A stretch of DNA of 64,000 nucleotides, from positions 7,936,001 to 8,000,000 of the forward strand of contig JAOVFP010000002.1 in the NCBI GenBank assembly GCA_025738555.1, read 5' to 3'. Origin of the DNA: Cyathus striatus. Its lineage: Eukaryota > Basidiomycota > Agaricomycetes > Agaricales > Nidulariaceae. Position 1 is the stretch's first letter; each line of letters starts with the position of its first letter. This document shows, one piece after another, positions 1 through 11,579 of this stretch. A program made the position numbers and the translations under genes. Below the pieces are notes generated by a model. The model was not told the DNA's origin and searched no databases. It saw only the letters and a program-made list of their open reading frames with translations.

Positions 1-553
1 TATAAATAAATCGGCCCGTATGTTCGAAGGAGGTTTTCCGAAACTTTACATAGCAGACTCCGGAAATGCTCCGCTACGACACATAAAATGAATTTTAACG
101 ATCTAAACACACACTAGTATAGCCAAGGAGCGTCGGTATATAATGGCCAAGTTTACAGTTCCAAAACCGTGTAGTTGAGGAAGAAATCGCAAAATACCGA
201 AAGATTGTCAAGCTTTTGTTACACGATAGTACCGTGCTTTTATATACAGATCCGTACATCCGAATTGCTGTAAACTTAAAGGATACATTATATCTATACC
301 GTATAGATAGTAAGTACGTGAGGCTCTCCTTCCGTAATTGCCATCCAGGTTGCGGACTACCGGTAGTAGTACATGGATTCAGGAAGCCACATGCAGTACC
401 GACTGCGAATGTTACACGACTAGAACAAATAATGGGAGGGGGGGAGGGCAAACTCTACCCGGAACCTTATGCTTATACGAGGTTTGATATTCAATAGTAC
501 AGTACATTGTTGTGGTTATGGCGATGTCAATTTTATGAACTCTTCGGCTGGAT

Positions 554-1006
554 TTACAAGGATAAAGGCAAAAATATAAGAGGTACGTATCTACTTAAAT
601 CATTTGCTGTAGGACTTGTTATTAATTTGCTGATGGATGAAATCCGGCGCGTGTTTTTGACTGCCCAAATCAAATTGTCAACTGAGCAGTTTATATCAAA
701 TACACCCTGACAAATGCTTTCTTTGAATTCGTGCCAAATTGCGCTGTCATTCAAGCCTACTGTTCCTTTATACGATTTCACAAGCCTTTCTGCTCTTTTA
801 ATGTACCAGGATTTATCATCATTTCTTAAGTAATTGTTACATAGCCTCCATTTAAACAATTGCCAATTTGATTCCTTTGATTCCTCGAAGTTAGCAACCT
901 CATCTGTATCATCTGGATCTGAGATGCAATTTAGCACGTATGTAATTCTAGTTGATAATTTTGCTATTTCGTATCGCTCAATGTGTGGTCCATGTCCCTT
1001 ATCCAC
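554..1006 (-). CDS. uncharacterised ORF, possible relic
   Basis: An open frame of 150 codons with a fairly protein-like composition: Trp-rich, charged, with the run WQLFKWRLC and a segment SWYIKRAERLVKSYKG that could be helical. I recognise no family. There is no intron signal of note, no signal peptide and no membrane segment, and nothing around it suggests an operon or partner. It lies in gene-poor, AT-rich DNA next to transposon remains, so it may be the end of a decayed gene or a chance frame. Confidence 0.25.
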   Translation of the reverse strand: MDKGHGPHIERYEIAKLSTRITYVLNCISDPDDTDEVANFEESKESNWQLFKWRLCNNYLRNDDKSWYIKRAERLVKSYKGTVGLNDSAIWHEFKESICQGVFDINCSVDNLIWAVKNTRRISSISKLITSPTANDLSRYVPLIFLPLSL

Positions 1007-1009
1007 TGC

Positions 1010-1999
1010 TTAAGTCGCTTACTTGTTCCATTCCAGCACGGAGTCCCCTCACTGCCAGGTGAAGGTACATAGTATTGCCACACAATCTTATACTGTAAGC
1101 TGCTTCCTTATTCATCTAATCCTTCGATTTACTTCGCCTATGTTCAGAATAACAATAGGGGTGTTTGTAGAATTATATTAGCTATTCAAATGTCACAGTG
1201 ATTATCATTCCATGCCGCCTCCACATATGCTTTTAGATAGTTTACTATACCTTTTATGTATTCTACAGACAATGTGCTCCGCTTTCTATGTATTTAAGTA
1301 GTATACTATGTACTGTATTTACTTATCCATTTGCCTCATGCTTCCTCCCCTTGCGTGCTCAGAGGCTAAATGTAACGTCGTCGTTGTCGATGTGTCGTTT
1401 ATATCAACAGTGTTTGGACATTCGCTGGGAGCCACAGAATGTGTTCGAAAATTCACTTTGCAATGGTACTTCTGGTATATCTCATCAGGAAACATGGATC
1501 CGGTAACCTAATCGAGCACCAAGACCTGTAGCCGATGTTGATCCGGGGTATATATACACTGCTCCGCATAGTCGGTATAGCACACTATAGACATTAAGGG
1601 AGTTCCAGAGCTCTAGATAGATTTAGTGAGATGTACAGAGATCGATAGAGACTCACGTGAAAGTTACAGAGACTGCATTAACTATGTGTTCAATAGATGT
1701 ACCTGCATAGTAGCCTATAGATTATATATTGTACACTATATACTATGTATGTATCACATGTTTTTTATATATCATTATGCTCTATTATAATTTCTATTCT
1801 AAAATAAAGGAGAGCAAACGGTTGAGCACGCAGGTGGAAAGCTTTGAGGGGAAGCCAAGAGGTTGGAGGAGGTTGTCTACTGTTGCATGTGGAACTTGTG
1901 CGAACCGCGCGGATTTGTGTCACATGACCACATCAATCAATTTTGCTTTGTTTGTTCTTGGTTTGTTCATTCGTTCCGGTTTAGCCCTTCGGATTTTTG
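1010..1999. other. gene-free stretch
   Basis: No gene is supported here. Between 1600 and 1680 there are several GAGAT and AGAGA-type short imperfect repeats, and the rest is AT-rich without clear coding signal. It ends at the target-site duplication of the element that starts at 2009. Confidence 0.5.
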
Positions 2000-2008
2000 A
2001 CACCTGCC
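2000..2008. repeat. 9-bp target-site duplication, left copy
   Basis: ACACCTGCC directly precedes the left TIR and recurs at 3138-3146 directly after the right TIR. Confidence 0.8.
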
Positions 2009-3137
2009 CAGGCTCCTAAAACCATCCCCTCACCTCGCTCGAATGGCCTATGTGCGATAAGATTACAAACACAGACAAACATCAAGCACATCTAAGAGGC
2101 CAAACTCGCGAGGGAGGGGCTGGCTTTTTTCGTCTCGGCATTCTCGGTAATGTGACAGAACCTTGCTCCCTGGGTCGCGAGATATGGCGTCGCTTACAGA
2201 AATTACTAAATTCACACTCAATAAATGTGTCTCACGCAGGTTCACCTTCAAGTTGCGCAGTGTTCAAGACTTCAAGTTAGTCCTTTAACTTCGACACACC
2301 CTAACTTCCAGTGTCTCTGACATGTACTGCATAAGCCAGGTGTTCCTGTAGGCTAGCACACATACAATAAAATTATTGCATCTCTTACAAGTTATTTATG
2401 TACCACGGGCAAATGCAATACAACTATGAAAGTCCAATTTATCTTTGAAGGCATTAAGCCTTTACCCTCTCAGTAAAGATAATTATAAGATACTATCGAA
2501 GAAATTGCAATGAGACCGCAATGTATTGTAAGGTACAGGCTGTCCTTTAGAGTATTGAACAACTTGGTACTCTTATCATACATTAATAATGATACTGTGT
2601 ACACAGAAATGTATTATTACTTAGTGCTCCTGACATTATAATGCAGTACAACTAATACAAGCTGAAACTTGAAGCCGACATTTACTGAATTAAGTTTCAA
2701 AGCTTCCAACTTCTTTCAGCTATAGCATTTTGAATCTTGGAAATAAATGACAATTAAATTAATATTTTCATTTGGAGCACCTAACTTCCATGATACAACA
2801 AATAAGATAAAGACAAAATGACTAGTGAGCAGCCATAAACTGTATGGCGGTGCTTCTGGACCACGATACATACCTGTTGAGAATATGAAGTAGAGAATGT
2901 GAAGTTAGTGTGGGATCGCATTTATTCCGTGTGAAGTTAGTAATTTCTGTAAGCGACGCCATATCTTGCGACCCAGGGAGCAAGGTTCTGTCACATTACC
3001 GAGAACACCGAGACGAAAAAAGCCAGCCCCTCCCTTGTGAGTTTGGCCTCTTAGATGTGCTTGATGTTTGTCTGTGTTTGTAATCTTATCGCACGTAGGC
3101 CATTCGAGCGAGGCGAGGGGATGGTTTTAGGAGCCTG
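2009..3137. mobile_element. non-autonomous Mutator-like element, 220-bp TIRs
   Basis: The first roughly 220 bp (2009-2229) and the last 220 bp (2917-3137) are inverted copies of each other. I count only two mismatches over the outermost 76 bp. The ends read CAGGCTCCTAAAACC inward from both sides. The element is flanked by the 9-bp direct repeat ACACCTGCC (2000-2008 and 3138-3146), which fits the 9-bp duplications known for the Mutator superfamily. The interior (2230-2916) is AT-rich and has no transposase, so it would depend on an enzyme supplied elsewhere. Length 1.13 kb. The long, nearly identical TIRs suggest a recent insertion. Confidence 0.85.
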
Positions 3138-3146
3138 ACACCTGCC

Positions 3147-5780
3147 CTTACTTCACATCCACCATCATTCTGTCTCTCTGCTGCTCCCTCCCCTTTCTTC
3201 ACCTTCTTCTCTGGCTTCGTCTCGACTTCCAGAACATCATTCTCAGATCTCACAATCACAGCATAGGATGCTTCTAATGTGAGAGTCTTCGACCTTCAGT
3301 TTCACCCTTTGTTTTACGTTCTTCACACTGACAGGATAACTATTGCAAGTGGAAAACTTGTAAGTTTGCCTTTGTACACTTTATATTTCTTTTGCTAACT
3401 TAGATCAATTGCAGACTACATTCTAAACACCTACCTCTCCCAGTAAGGGTCTCTCCCTCCTCGGCGCCTTCCTCGGATCCCCCTCTGTCCGGCCTATGTC
3501 ATCGATCCTCTGTGCTTTGTCTTCTCTTGCACCGTGGGGCGACTTTGCTCTTCTGGTTCACTGTACATGGTTCACCTTTGGTATGTTACTCTCCAATGCT
3601 TTCCTCAAGATACTCGTGTTCTCCATCAATGCTGTATGAGCTGCATGAACATCGACACTTCGCTTTTTCCACCTGTATCGCAGATGCTTTGACCCCATTC
3701 CCCTCTCCCGTGTCCTCTATATGCATCTCGAATGCATCCTGCACCGTGAATAGTTGCCAGCACTACCTACTACATAGTTACCTCCTGTATAAGTACTGTA
3801 CACCAATAAATTTGATTTTACTATTCATTTTTTAAGTGAGTATATGTATTATTGTGAAATGCAAATACAGAATAGCATTGATTGGAGGTGGTCTCTCTTT
3901 GTCTATATATCTTCATAGCATGATAGACAGGTGTTGCTATATTTCAACCCATGTGGCCATGTGGATCTACGAAATAACCGCCTCGGCTATATGGTCTATC
4001 CCGATCTATGATAGGAGGGCAGGTGACTATGTGAATCTAAATATTGGGGACTTGTCTAGCCGAGTATGGCTGCTATACAAACTATGGAACACTACATCAT
4101 CTTGGCGTTTTTTCCTGATGCTCTGATGGTAGCTCTGTCACAGAGTTTCCACTCATTCACTTCATTCTCGTTTGAATCTCAACTTCTCATTCTGATTCTT
4201 TGTCACAATACAGCTACTAATATACCATTCATGTGTCTTTTGTTTCAGAATTAATGGACTGTTCTAACTTCAGGAGTACGTCAGTCTTAGTTGCTAATCT
4301 CGAATTTTATGCCTTTCTTTGTCTCTATCAAATTTCCTCAAAGTTATCCTTAAAGAGCAGCCTCAGGGCTATAATTCCTTTATAGATACAGCAATCTGTG
4401 TCTCAGTCTCAATAATCAGTTGCTCAGTGCAACAATCCATTCTCGGGAATGCAATTATTCAGTATGTCTTATATACCTTTCAGATATCCTCTCAGTCTAA
4501 ATCTAAAGACTTGTTTATAGCTTGTTCAATTCTTGATATTTCGCTTCCACTTTTTGCATACAATTCGGGTACTATATATCGTTCTTTAATGTCAAATTAT
4601 GATTGTAGAACTCAGCTCGTGTCACCTTCGTTCACTAAGTACTTCTCAGATATGCTCTCTATGACTGTTTCTCTATGACTGTACTCTAGTTCGCTCAGAT
4701 TTTGTCCATTCAACCCCAAATTTTAACGTGATATTCATGACCTTATTCCGTGTACTAATGAAGTTTTATGTCAATACAATTATGTCTATGCAAGTTATTT
4801 CTTTTCCAGTTTCCGCTTTCTCTAGAGTTTCCTCCTTTGTACTTGTTTACGCAAAATCTGGCCTCCCCCTTGCAGTGGGCTCCAGATGATGTGCCGAATT
4901 TGTGATTTGTAGTTAAATAGAACTAATATAATTTGTAATACTCAACTAATCATCCCAAATCATAGGATGTAAGTTCAAGGGAGAGATAACACAGAATTAA
5001 GTGTATTCTAGTACAAAGGCACTCTTAGCTAGTTCAAAACCTTTCTAATACAAAATTACTATTCATTTCTATTCCAATGTACTACACTCCTAGAGTGGAA
5101 GGAACCTAGGATTTCTCCTGGGGTGCTTGCTTCTTCCTCCTCATTCCTGTCCTCCTTATATACATTTTACAAATATAGCTGTACACTATCTATATATGGA
5201 ATAGGACTGCTCTAGAATACTCTATATGATGACATAATGTTGTTTCCAACACATAGACCATGCAGATCCATGTAATACATGTGGAATTCCATGTGGTAGA
5301 GCAACAGCGGGATATTCTTGGAGTACAAGTACAAAGTCACATGACATGTTCCAGGCTACACATAACCACAGTAACCAGTTTGGATATAATGGTTCTAACA
5401 CCTCACATTTAATCACATGACAAGAACACACAGAACATGTTCTCTTAGCTAAGGTTCCACCAAGTACTGGGTGCATGTACATAGTCTTTTGGACTCAATA
5501 ATTAGATATCACACATCTTGCATTATTCCCTTAGTATATATCAATTAGATATTTCTGCTGGCAGTGTGGGACTCAACCCCAGCTCTCAGATGTCCCATTC
5601 CCTTAGTGATGTATTCAAAATAGAACACTTTGACTGGCAACTTGGGACTTGCCCCAACCCTTGTACTCATAATGTGCAAGTTCTAATATTATATGACAAA
5701 TAGAGAGATTTAACCATTAAATAGTTTTAAGGTGTATCAATTTGAAACCTCATGGCTCTTGAAAAGACAGACAGCTTAGA
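3147..5780. other. gene-free, AT-rich intergenic DNA
   Basis: Several frames of 60-119 codons exist on both strands, but none shows a recognisable domain, conserved residues or believable splice structure. A pyrimidine-rich stretch lies near 3160-3240. The segments 4930-5230 and 6600-6960 have similar tone and end in related words (CCTCCT... TATATACATTT), which could be very old LTRs. The match is too weak to call. Confidence 0.4.
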
Positions 5781-5788
5781 TCACAGTA

Positions 5789-6551
5789 CAGTTGAACCTG
5801 TCATAACTCATAGGGGTCGGTGGACCTGAAAAGTTATGAGTTTTTGTGGGTTATGACTTGTTGCGACACACACATATATTACATAATACGATTTGACAAT
5901 GTTGTAGATTACGTAATATGCCTTACACATGGGAAAAGAACTGAGTGATCTTGGTGGGCACCATGCTATATGACTGTTCAATATGAGTTTGACATCCAAA
6001 CGTTGCAAGTTCCTTCTCCAACTTTCATGCATATGTATCATTCACATCCGACATGTACTTACCAAGAATAATTGCCGCTTCAAGTGCTTCCCATCATGTG
6101 AGTTTAACTTGAAGTTCCTCAACTGGGATTATGTGGCTCTGAGTGGGGGGGGGTATGGGTGTCTCAAAGGTCTGTGGCCTTGGAGATTGAAATATTGAAA
6201 CTCTAGCTATGCTATGACCGCCCATTGTTGCACTTGTGCCTAGCCTCTGTCAGAAAATTTATAAGAAACACTTGAAAAACATTTGGAAATATTTCATAAT
6301 GTATTCACTATATTCCGGCGCAGCCCATCAGTGAAACAATAGACACAAAGAGTGCATTGTTACATATATATTTCTATTTTAAGACACTATTATGAGTTTT
6401 GGAACCTCACCAAACCTATGAGTTATTGTGTTTCACAGGATTATGACATTTTTGATCAATCCTCCCGCCCACCGATTTGGTGGACTCGAAATCTTATGAG
6501 TTTGTACAGGTTATGACTTGTTGTGGTTATGAGTTAGGACAAGTTTGACTG
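5789..6551. mobile_element. short TA-flanked Tc1/mariner-like (pogo/Fot1 type) element
   Basis: The left end reads CAGTTGAACCTGTCATAACT. The inverted right end reads CAGTCAAACTTGTCCTAACT. These are imperfect 20-25 bp terminal inverted repeats. A TA dinucleotide lies on each side (5787-5788 and 6552-6553), as expected for Tc1/mariner insertion. Inside both ends, a motif of GGTGGAC...TTATGAGTTT...GTTATGACTTGTTG is repeated in the same orientation, so the subterminal regions form direct repeats nested in the inverted ones. Length 763 bp, no transposase. The superfamily call rests on the TIR style and the TA duplication. Confidence 0.6.
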
Positions 6552-6553
6552 TA

Positions 6554-7436
6554 TATATTGTTGAGTCACGCGATGAGTTAAGTAATTCTTAAGTACTTAG
6601 AATAGAAATCCTAAATACTATAATAATATTCAAATCCCAAGGTGCGATTTCAGTAAGTTCGAGGGGTGCAATTGTGTCTATTCCAAATTTAGAACAAGTT
6701 TAAAAATAGAACAAGTTAAACTCAGGCTATTCTCGTTCACGCGTCAAAGTATTCAAAGTCAAGTTCAGATTCAATTCAGTATCATGGTACGTATTTCTCA
6801 GTATCAAAACGTCTCATAACTATCTCTGATTCTCGTCTTTACACACCCTGTCAGTGGGAGGGAAGAATGCCTGGCAGTTCCTGCTGTTTTATTCCCTCCT
6901 CGCTCATCTATATACATTTATGGACATATCTAGTTACTACTTTGGTCTATACTAATTACTAATTTATTCCTAGGTTTCTCCGTTGTTCTAGCCCAGTTGT
7001 TACTGCAGCCAATTGCATGCGCGCGTGCACGCGTGTCTATGTTGCGACGGGCGCCCGTATGGGCGGCGCATCAATCTATTTCTATTTCAGGCATTGCTTA
7101 TATCATCAAGTGCGCATGGCGTGTCAGTATCGCAACAAAACGCCATTGCTGTGACATGTCTCTCATACTGCTATCGCTACTTTTCTCATGATCTGCGCAT
7201 AGGCTGCGCATGGTCTATTGGCTTCGGTCCGAGCATAGCTAGTGCACTGTCTGCATAGCTTTGCTCGAGTTCTTGAGTTCAGGGCTGGTTCTAGGGTCTA
7301 GGTTCTGCTTTCAACCTGTGCGCTCTTTTGGTAGGTCTGCAACTCTAAGACTTTGTCATAATGAATAGTGGGGCATTATATGGTGCTAGCAAGTGCAAAA
7401 TGACTTCGGTTTTTGAATGAAAGTGGTAGGTATTTG
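6554..7436. other. gene-free stretch
   Basis: No supported gene. It contains a GC-richer patch with GCGCGCGTGCACGCG near 7018-7033 and otherwise AT-rich DNA. Confidence 0.4.
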
Positions 7437-7560
7437 TTTAAAGTGTTTTAAACCATACTGAGGCGGAGTTTTTATGTTTTTTATAGGTTTATTTGTTTAA
7501 ATCCCTTAGTAAATTATGGGAGGCGGCGCGGGAACTCAGCCCCTCCCCGCTGTGTCCTAC
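7437..7560 (+). repeat. dispersed repeat, copy 1
   Basis: This 125-bp stretch contains GGCGGCGCGGGAACTCAGCC preceded by an AT-rich leader with TAGGTTTATTTGTTTAA. It recurs in inverted orientation at about 31742-31882 with the same order of blocks. No TIR, tail or duplication is visible, so the class is unknown. The GC-rich core and AT-rich flank could be the end of a larger element. Confidence 0.6.
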
Positions 7561-7853
7561 TCACGCGCTCAGGTGGAAGTTCCGTAAATTCGGAACGAGA
7601 AAATAAAAATTAAAGTACGTCATTTTATTTTACTAGCGTATCAATATATTCTGGATGGAAATTGGGGTTTAATCACTATTCGGTAAGCGCACTATTCTAT
7701 TTACGTTCCTCAACTGAAGTGTGGGAGTGGATTTATTTTTAGATGCCTCGTGTGCACCTGCATTGTACGTTACTATGACATTTGCTGCGGAGATATCCAC
7801 CGAAATAACAAAAACAACCTTTGGCGCGGACGGGCTCTTAACATTGAACCACC

Positions 7854-8321
7854 ATGTTGCCCGCAAAACGGCAAACTCTCCTCCCACTCATCTTTTATCA
7901 AATATTCTATCTCTATATTGAGCCCATCTCCGCCCTTGTTGGTGCTTACTATGCCGCATTCAAGCCCAATGAATACCTCGCTTTACTTTCACCGTCGATC
8001 TCGAAGGTTCCCATGGAACAGGTGGTCTCATCAGAAGCAAAAATTTGTCTTCTGCAGCTTGCAAATTTGTATTTGTTATTCGCACTCAACGAGCATCTCG
8101 TTCTGTCAAGCACTTCTTCAATAAAGACGTGGCGGAGGCTGTTAGTCGGTCTGCTCGTCGCTGACATTGGACACTTAGTCAGCATGGCGCCTCTTGGCAG
8201 TGGGATTTATTGGAGGATTTGGGAGTGGAATGCCATGGCGTGGGGAAGCGTAGGTTTCGTATATCTCGGTGCAGCAAGTAGAATTACATTTTTGGCCGGG
8301 ACGAACAATAGGCGGGATTAA
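7854..8321 (+). CDS. DUF7704-type integral membrane protein
   Basis: A single-exon gene of 155 residues. The N-terminal motif YQIFYLYIEPISALVGAYYA is the hallmark of the fungal DUF7704 membrane proteins. The chain then gives hydrophobic segments near residues 13-36, 65-80, 96-112 and 130-148, so about four membrane passes are likely. The start ATG follows ACC and leads straight into the conserved first helix, which argues for this start. Biochemical function of the family is unknown. It is the intact copy in the first block of a tandem duplication. A truncated, stop-containing copy lies at 10190-10470. A small helix-turn-helix gene starts 220 bp downstream on the same strand. Confidence 0.75.
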   Translation: MLPAKRQTLLPLIFYQIFYLYIEPISALVGAYYAAFKPNEYLALLSPSISKVPMEQVVSSEAKICLLQLANLYLLFALNEHLVLSSTSSIKTWRRLLVGLLVADIGHLVSMAPLGSGIYWRIWEWNAMAWGSVGFVYLGAASRITFLAGTNNRRD

Positions 8322-8541
8322 TTAGGTGAGCTCTGCATCTAAAGCTATTTTACCTCCTTATGATGTAAAATCTGACTTTGACTTTGCAGGAACGTTTCGA
8401 CATTTATCTGACCGGATGCCAATTTATTCTGCATTATTTTGACCTATATATCTGCATTCCCTTGAGACTTTTAAATCTATTTCTTCCTTTGATTTTGCCC
8501 CTTCCACACTCATCGTCAAGCCCAGAGTCAATCGAAATACC

Positions 8542-9186
8542 ATGTGTTTGCAAAGAGTAGTTACAAAGCGCTGTTCATGCTCCGGCTACCACATATTGCG
8601 AAGGTAAGTACTCGTTCATCATCGCCGATAACCCACTGGCTTCTGAAGAATTTACATAGGCGTTATAATCAAGATTTCTATCGTTCTGCTCGTGCCAAAG
8701 CACGATACATGGCAAGGGCTGGACTGCTCACTCAAGCTGAGATGTCGAGGCTCCTCAGGGTATCGCCTCAGACCGTGGGTCGAGCCATTGCGAACGAACA
8801 TCGCGATGACCTCTCCATCGACCGCCACTTCGTCAACGAAGACTTCGTAAAGAACTTTAGACGACGAGCCCGTGCGATCGAAAACTACATCATGGATGAT
8901 AGCGCCCTCTTGTATTCGAGCGATGAAGAAATGAGCGACTCTGACGATGACTCTTATGTGTACGAGCCGAGTGAAGAAGACCACACCTCCGATAAATCTA
9001 GTAACAGTGCTGAGTCCGATCCGAACGTCGACGATCTCACCGTTTGTGATGATGCCTCTGTATGTTGTCTGGTGGCTGAACTGTACGACTTATACTCATT
9101 GGTTCCAGCATCAGAATGGCTGTACATGTCGTGAACTGGAAATGCAGGGGTCTTCCTCTAGAAACATTCGGTACATCTTTCTTTAA
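8542..9186 (+). CDS. small helix-turn-helix protein, copy 1
   Basis: Predicted as join(8542..8603, 8660..9059, 9109..9186), giving 179 residues. The ATG at 8542 starts a short exon (MCLQRVV...) that splices in phase into the exon holding the core. The start and phase match those of the paralogue at 10648. The core (about residues 30-60) reads LTQAEMSRLLRVSPQTVGRA, a good helix-turn-helix of the recombinase or homeodomain-like kind. It is followed by a basic stretch (FRRRAR) and a very acidic Asp/Ser/Glu tail. Together these suggest a small nuclear DNA-binding protein. I know no family for it. The last intron (9060-9108) is less certain: without it the protein ends at 9134. Confidence 0.65.
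8604..8659 (+). other. intron 1 of the first HTH gene
   Basis: Donor GTAAGT, acceptor ACATAG, 56 nt. Removing it joins the short MCL exon to the HTH exon in the same phase as in the paralogue, whose intron is 10707-10757. Confidence 0.65.
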
Positions 9187-9519
9187 TTTTCGGAACACAT
9201 GCCATGGTCTGAAATGATTCGTGTAGTCCGAAATCATTGACACCGACCTTGACGAGGTATTAAGGAGAAGCAGGTCTAAGAAGAAAGCTGTTTCTGTGCT
9301 CACTGATCGCAGACACGCGCAGTAAACAGGCTCGAGGTTGCCTTTAGCTATGTATGCTTTATAAGCCAATTAGTAGTGACTGTGTAACAGAATCAAGGCG
9401 GCAAATAAGTTACATCCAGCATCGTAGAAGGTGTGCAATTGTGGAAAGTACGAAATTCTTAAGTATAGAAAGAATTGACAATATATTGTTGAAACAAGTA
9501 TGACGATACAGAATAAAAA

Positions 9520-10160
9520 GGCTCAGTTCCCGTCGTGGAATAACATGCTTACCATCAATGGAACGCTAGATATAATACTCTGTAAGATCGGTAACGATAA
9601 GAGCCTGGCAGTTTGAAAGCGGCTGGTTACGGTCGTTACCAGCAAGCATGTTAGGGAAAGTATACATACGTATCTCCATAATCCAAGCCGAAGCGATCAA
9701 TACGGCTTCCTCAGCGACGAGTTGCGGGAATTGGGTCGTGAATACAGCTGCAATTCCTCACTAGCAAAAGCGGCGAGGTACAGCAAGTTACACAACAGTC
9801 GACGAGAAAGGTAGACAACTGAACATAGAGAACCCAACCACAAGAGCCCTATCCCACTTCAGATACTGCGCTGTGTATAAAGCTGTGTGGTATGTCGTTC
9901 TAGGCGCATCTAAGTATCCGCGTCCATATACATCTTTCGTGATATCTCCGTCAGAATGTGCGGGTTGATTGATAAGTCAAGACCAACCATAAACGAGAAC
10001 GCGATATCCCGGCTTCGAAGGTGCAGTAGCAACGTCCTTCCATACGATAGGGATCGTAAGTCCATGTGTAAGAACAATCTACCGTTCATACATAACCCTT
10101 CTCCTCAAGCAAGAACAGATAACCGAACGAACACACCTTCCTCGGCTGGACGAAGGCCAT
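9520..10160 (-). pseudogene. alpha/beta hydrolase pseudogene (duplicate of 11580-12991)
   Basis: This stretch aligns with exons 1 (end) to 5 of the intact hydrolase gene at 11580-12991, in the same orientation and order, including the introns. The nucleophile context GFSM is still readable. The copy is dead for several reasons. The donor GT after GFSM is changed to TT. About 18 bp before the VGFSM exon segment is missing. Three bases of the Gly-Gly-Gly codons are missing. Exons 6-8, with the acid and histidine of the triad, are absent, and so is most of exon 1. Its upper end (about 10155) abuts the truncated DUF7704 copy, so this is the seam of the tandem duplication. Confidence 0.8.
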
Positions 10161-10189
10161 CTATACCGTTCTAACGATGACGCTATCAG

Positions 10190-10470
10190 GGCTGTCTTCT
10201 GCAGCTCGCAAACCTATATCTGTTATTCGCGCTCAACGAGCATCTGGTTTTGTCAAGCACTTCCTCAATAAAGACATGGCGGAGGCTGCTAGTCGGTCTG
10301 CTCATCGCAGATTTTGGACACTTAGTCAGTATGGCACCGATGGGTAGTGGGATTTACTGGAGGATTTGGGAGTAGAACGCTATGGCATGGGGAAGCGTGG
10401 GTTTCGTATATCTCGGTGCAGCAAGTAGGATTACTTTTTTGGCTGGGACGACCGATGGGCGGAGTTAGTT
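10190..10470 (+). pseudogene. DUF7704 pseudogene (5'-truncated duplicate)
   Basis: The sequence aligns with codons from about 63 to the end of the intact DUF7704 gene at 7854-8321. The first 62 codons are missing. A TGG codon in the conserved segment RIWEWNA has become TAG, a premature stop in the middle of the conserved C-terminal part. It has no own start or promoter, since it begins right at the seam with the hydrolase pseudogene. It precedes the second helix-turn-helix gene by about 180 bp, mirroring the 220-bp spacing in the first block. Confidence 0.85.
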
Positions 10471-10647
10471 AGGTGAGCGTTGCACATAAAGCTAATTTAC
10501 CATCTGACTTCAACTGAGTCAGAGGGGCTTTTTGGACAAACTTATGAATCTGAGATGTAGATGTATTTTGTTTTATTTGATGTATAAATTTGGAGTCTCG
10601 ATTTTTCGAAGTCAATTCTCTCCTTCCTTCCTTGCGCCCACTCCACA

Positions 10648-11247
10648 ATGTGTCTGGTGAAAAAATCGACTGGCCATTCGCTTTCGAGCCATCATATGCA
10701 AAAGCAGTGAGTTGCTATCGCTTATCATTATTTATAACGTACATAGAACTTCAACAGAAGGAAAGATCATGATTTATATCGTTCAGACCGAGCCAAGGTT
10801 CGCTTCATGGCACGGTCCGGTCGCTTCACTAGGCTCGAGATCTCGCAATTCCTCGACATTTCGGTTTCGACAGTATATCAAGCACTTAGGAATTTCCGCT
10901 CTGACGATCTTACCGAAGATCCCATGTTTATCGACGACAACTTTAGAAGGAAATTCCAAAGACTTCGAATGGGAAAGTCAAATTCGGATGAGGATTCATA
11001 TGTCCCCTCAAGCGATGATGAATCCAGCGGGTGTTACAGTAATGATGAAATCGATGATAGCGTCAGAAAGCACTACGCTCTTAACAAGGTCTCCCAGGTA
11101 CATAAGTTGTCTCACATTTGAGCGGTAGGACGTACTAATTTGTTTCAGAGCCGAGGTAATCATAAGTATAGCAAGCGGTCCGCTGGGAAAGTACGGCCCG
11201 AAGCGCACCGTAAGAATCCAATCGTTAAGGTAGACCACTATCATTAG
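10648..11247 (+). CDS. small helix-turn-helix protein, copy 2
   Basis: Predicted as join(10648..10706, 10758..11097, 11149..11247), 165 residues. The first exon starts MCLV and ends in the same codon phase as copy 1. The core FTRLEISQFLDISVSTVYQA aligns with the HTH of copy 1, followed by the shared ...DDLxxDxxFxxxxFxxxFxR segment and an acidic Ser/Asp-rich stretch. The second intron (11098-11148) is excellent: donor GTACAT, branch site TACTAAT, acceptor TTTCAG. The last exon gives a basic tail (KYSKRSAGK, EAHRKN) that copy 1 lacks, so the C-termini have diverged. Upstream lies the dead DUF7704 copy, downstream the convergent intact hydrolase. Function unknown, DNA binding is inferred. Confidence 0.7.
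11098..11148 (+). other. intron 2 of the second HTH gene
   Basis: 51 nt, GT...AG, with TACTAAT about 10 nt before the acceptor. Phase 0. This is one of the clearest introns in the window and supports the gene model. Confidence 0.75.
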
Positions 11248-11579
11248 GTGTTTTAGCTTTTAAAAAATGTTCTGAAATGATTTACTACAGACTGAAGTCG
11301 TCGATACCATCCTTTCCGAGGTATTGAGGAATACACGTAGTCATCAGGTTGTCGTTGTAAACTGTTGTTGTCGATACTAGGGGCTGGAATTACGGGTGTA
11401 TTTGGATTGTTTTGTGTTCTCGGATTCGAATAACCACAACTCATAAGCATAAAGAACGAAATGTATTGTCGTTATTGTGATTCGGGACATAACAATGTTC
11501 AGACTACTAAGGAACTTAGAATGAAGCACGACGCTTAGACGAGAGCTCGAGAAAGCACTTATACACCATACCCAACATC

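Noticed and set aside
4930..6960. Possible old LTR pair (4930-5230 and 6600-6960)
   Set aside because: Only short words agree, no target duplication or primer site, and the TA-flanked element between explains part of the structure.
8544..9134. Unspliced 196-codon version of the first HTH gene
   Set aside because: The start at 8544 and the segment 8604-8659 are out of line with the paralogue. The spliced model from 8542 gives matching first exons and phase.
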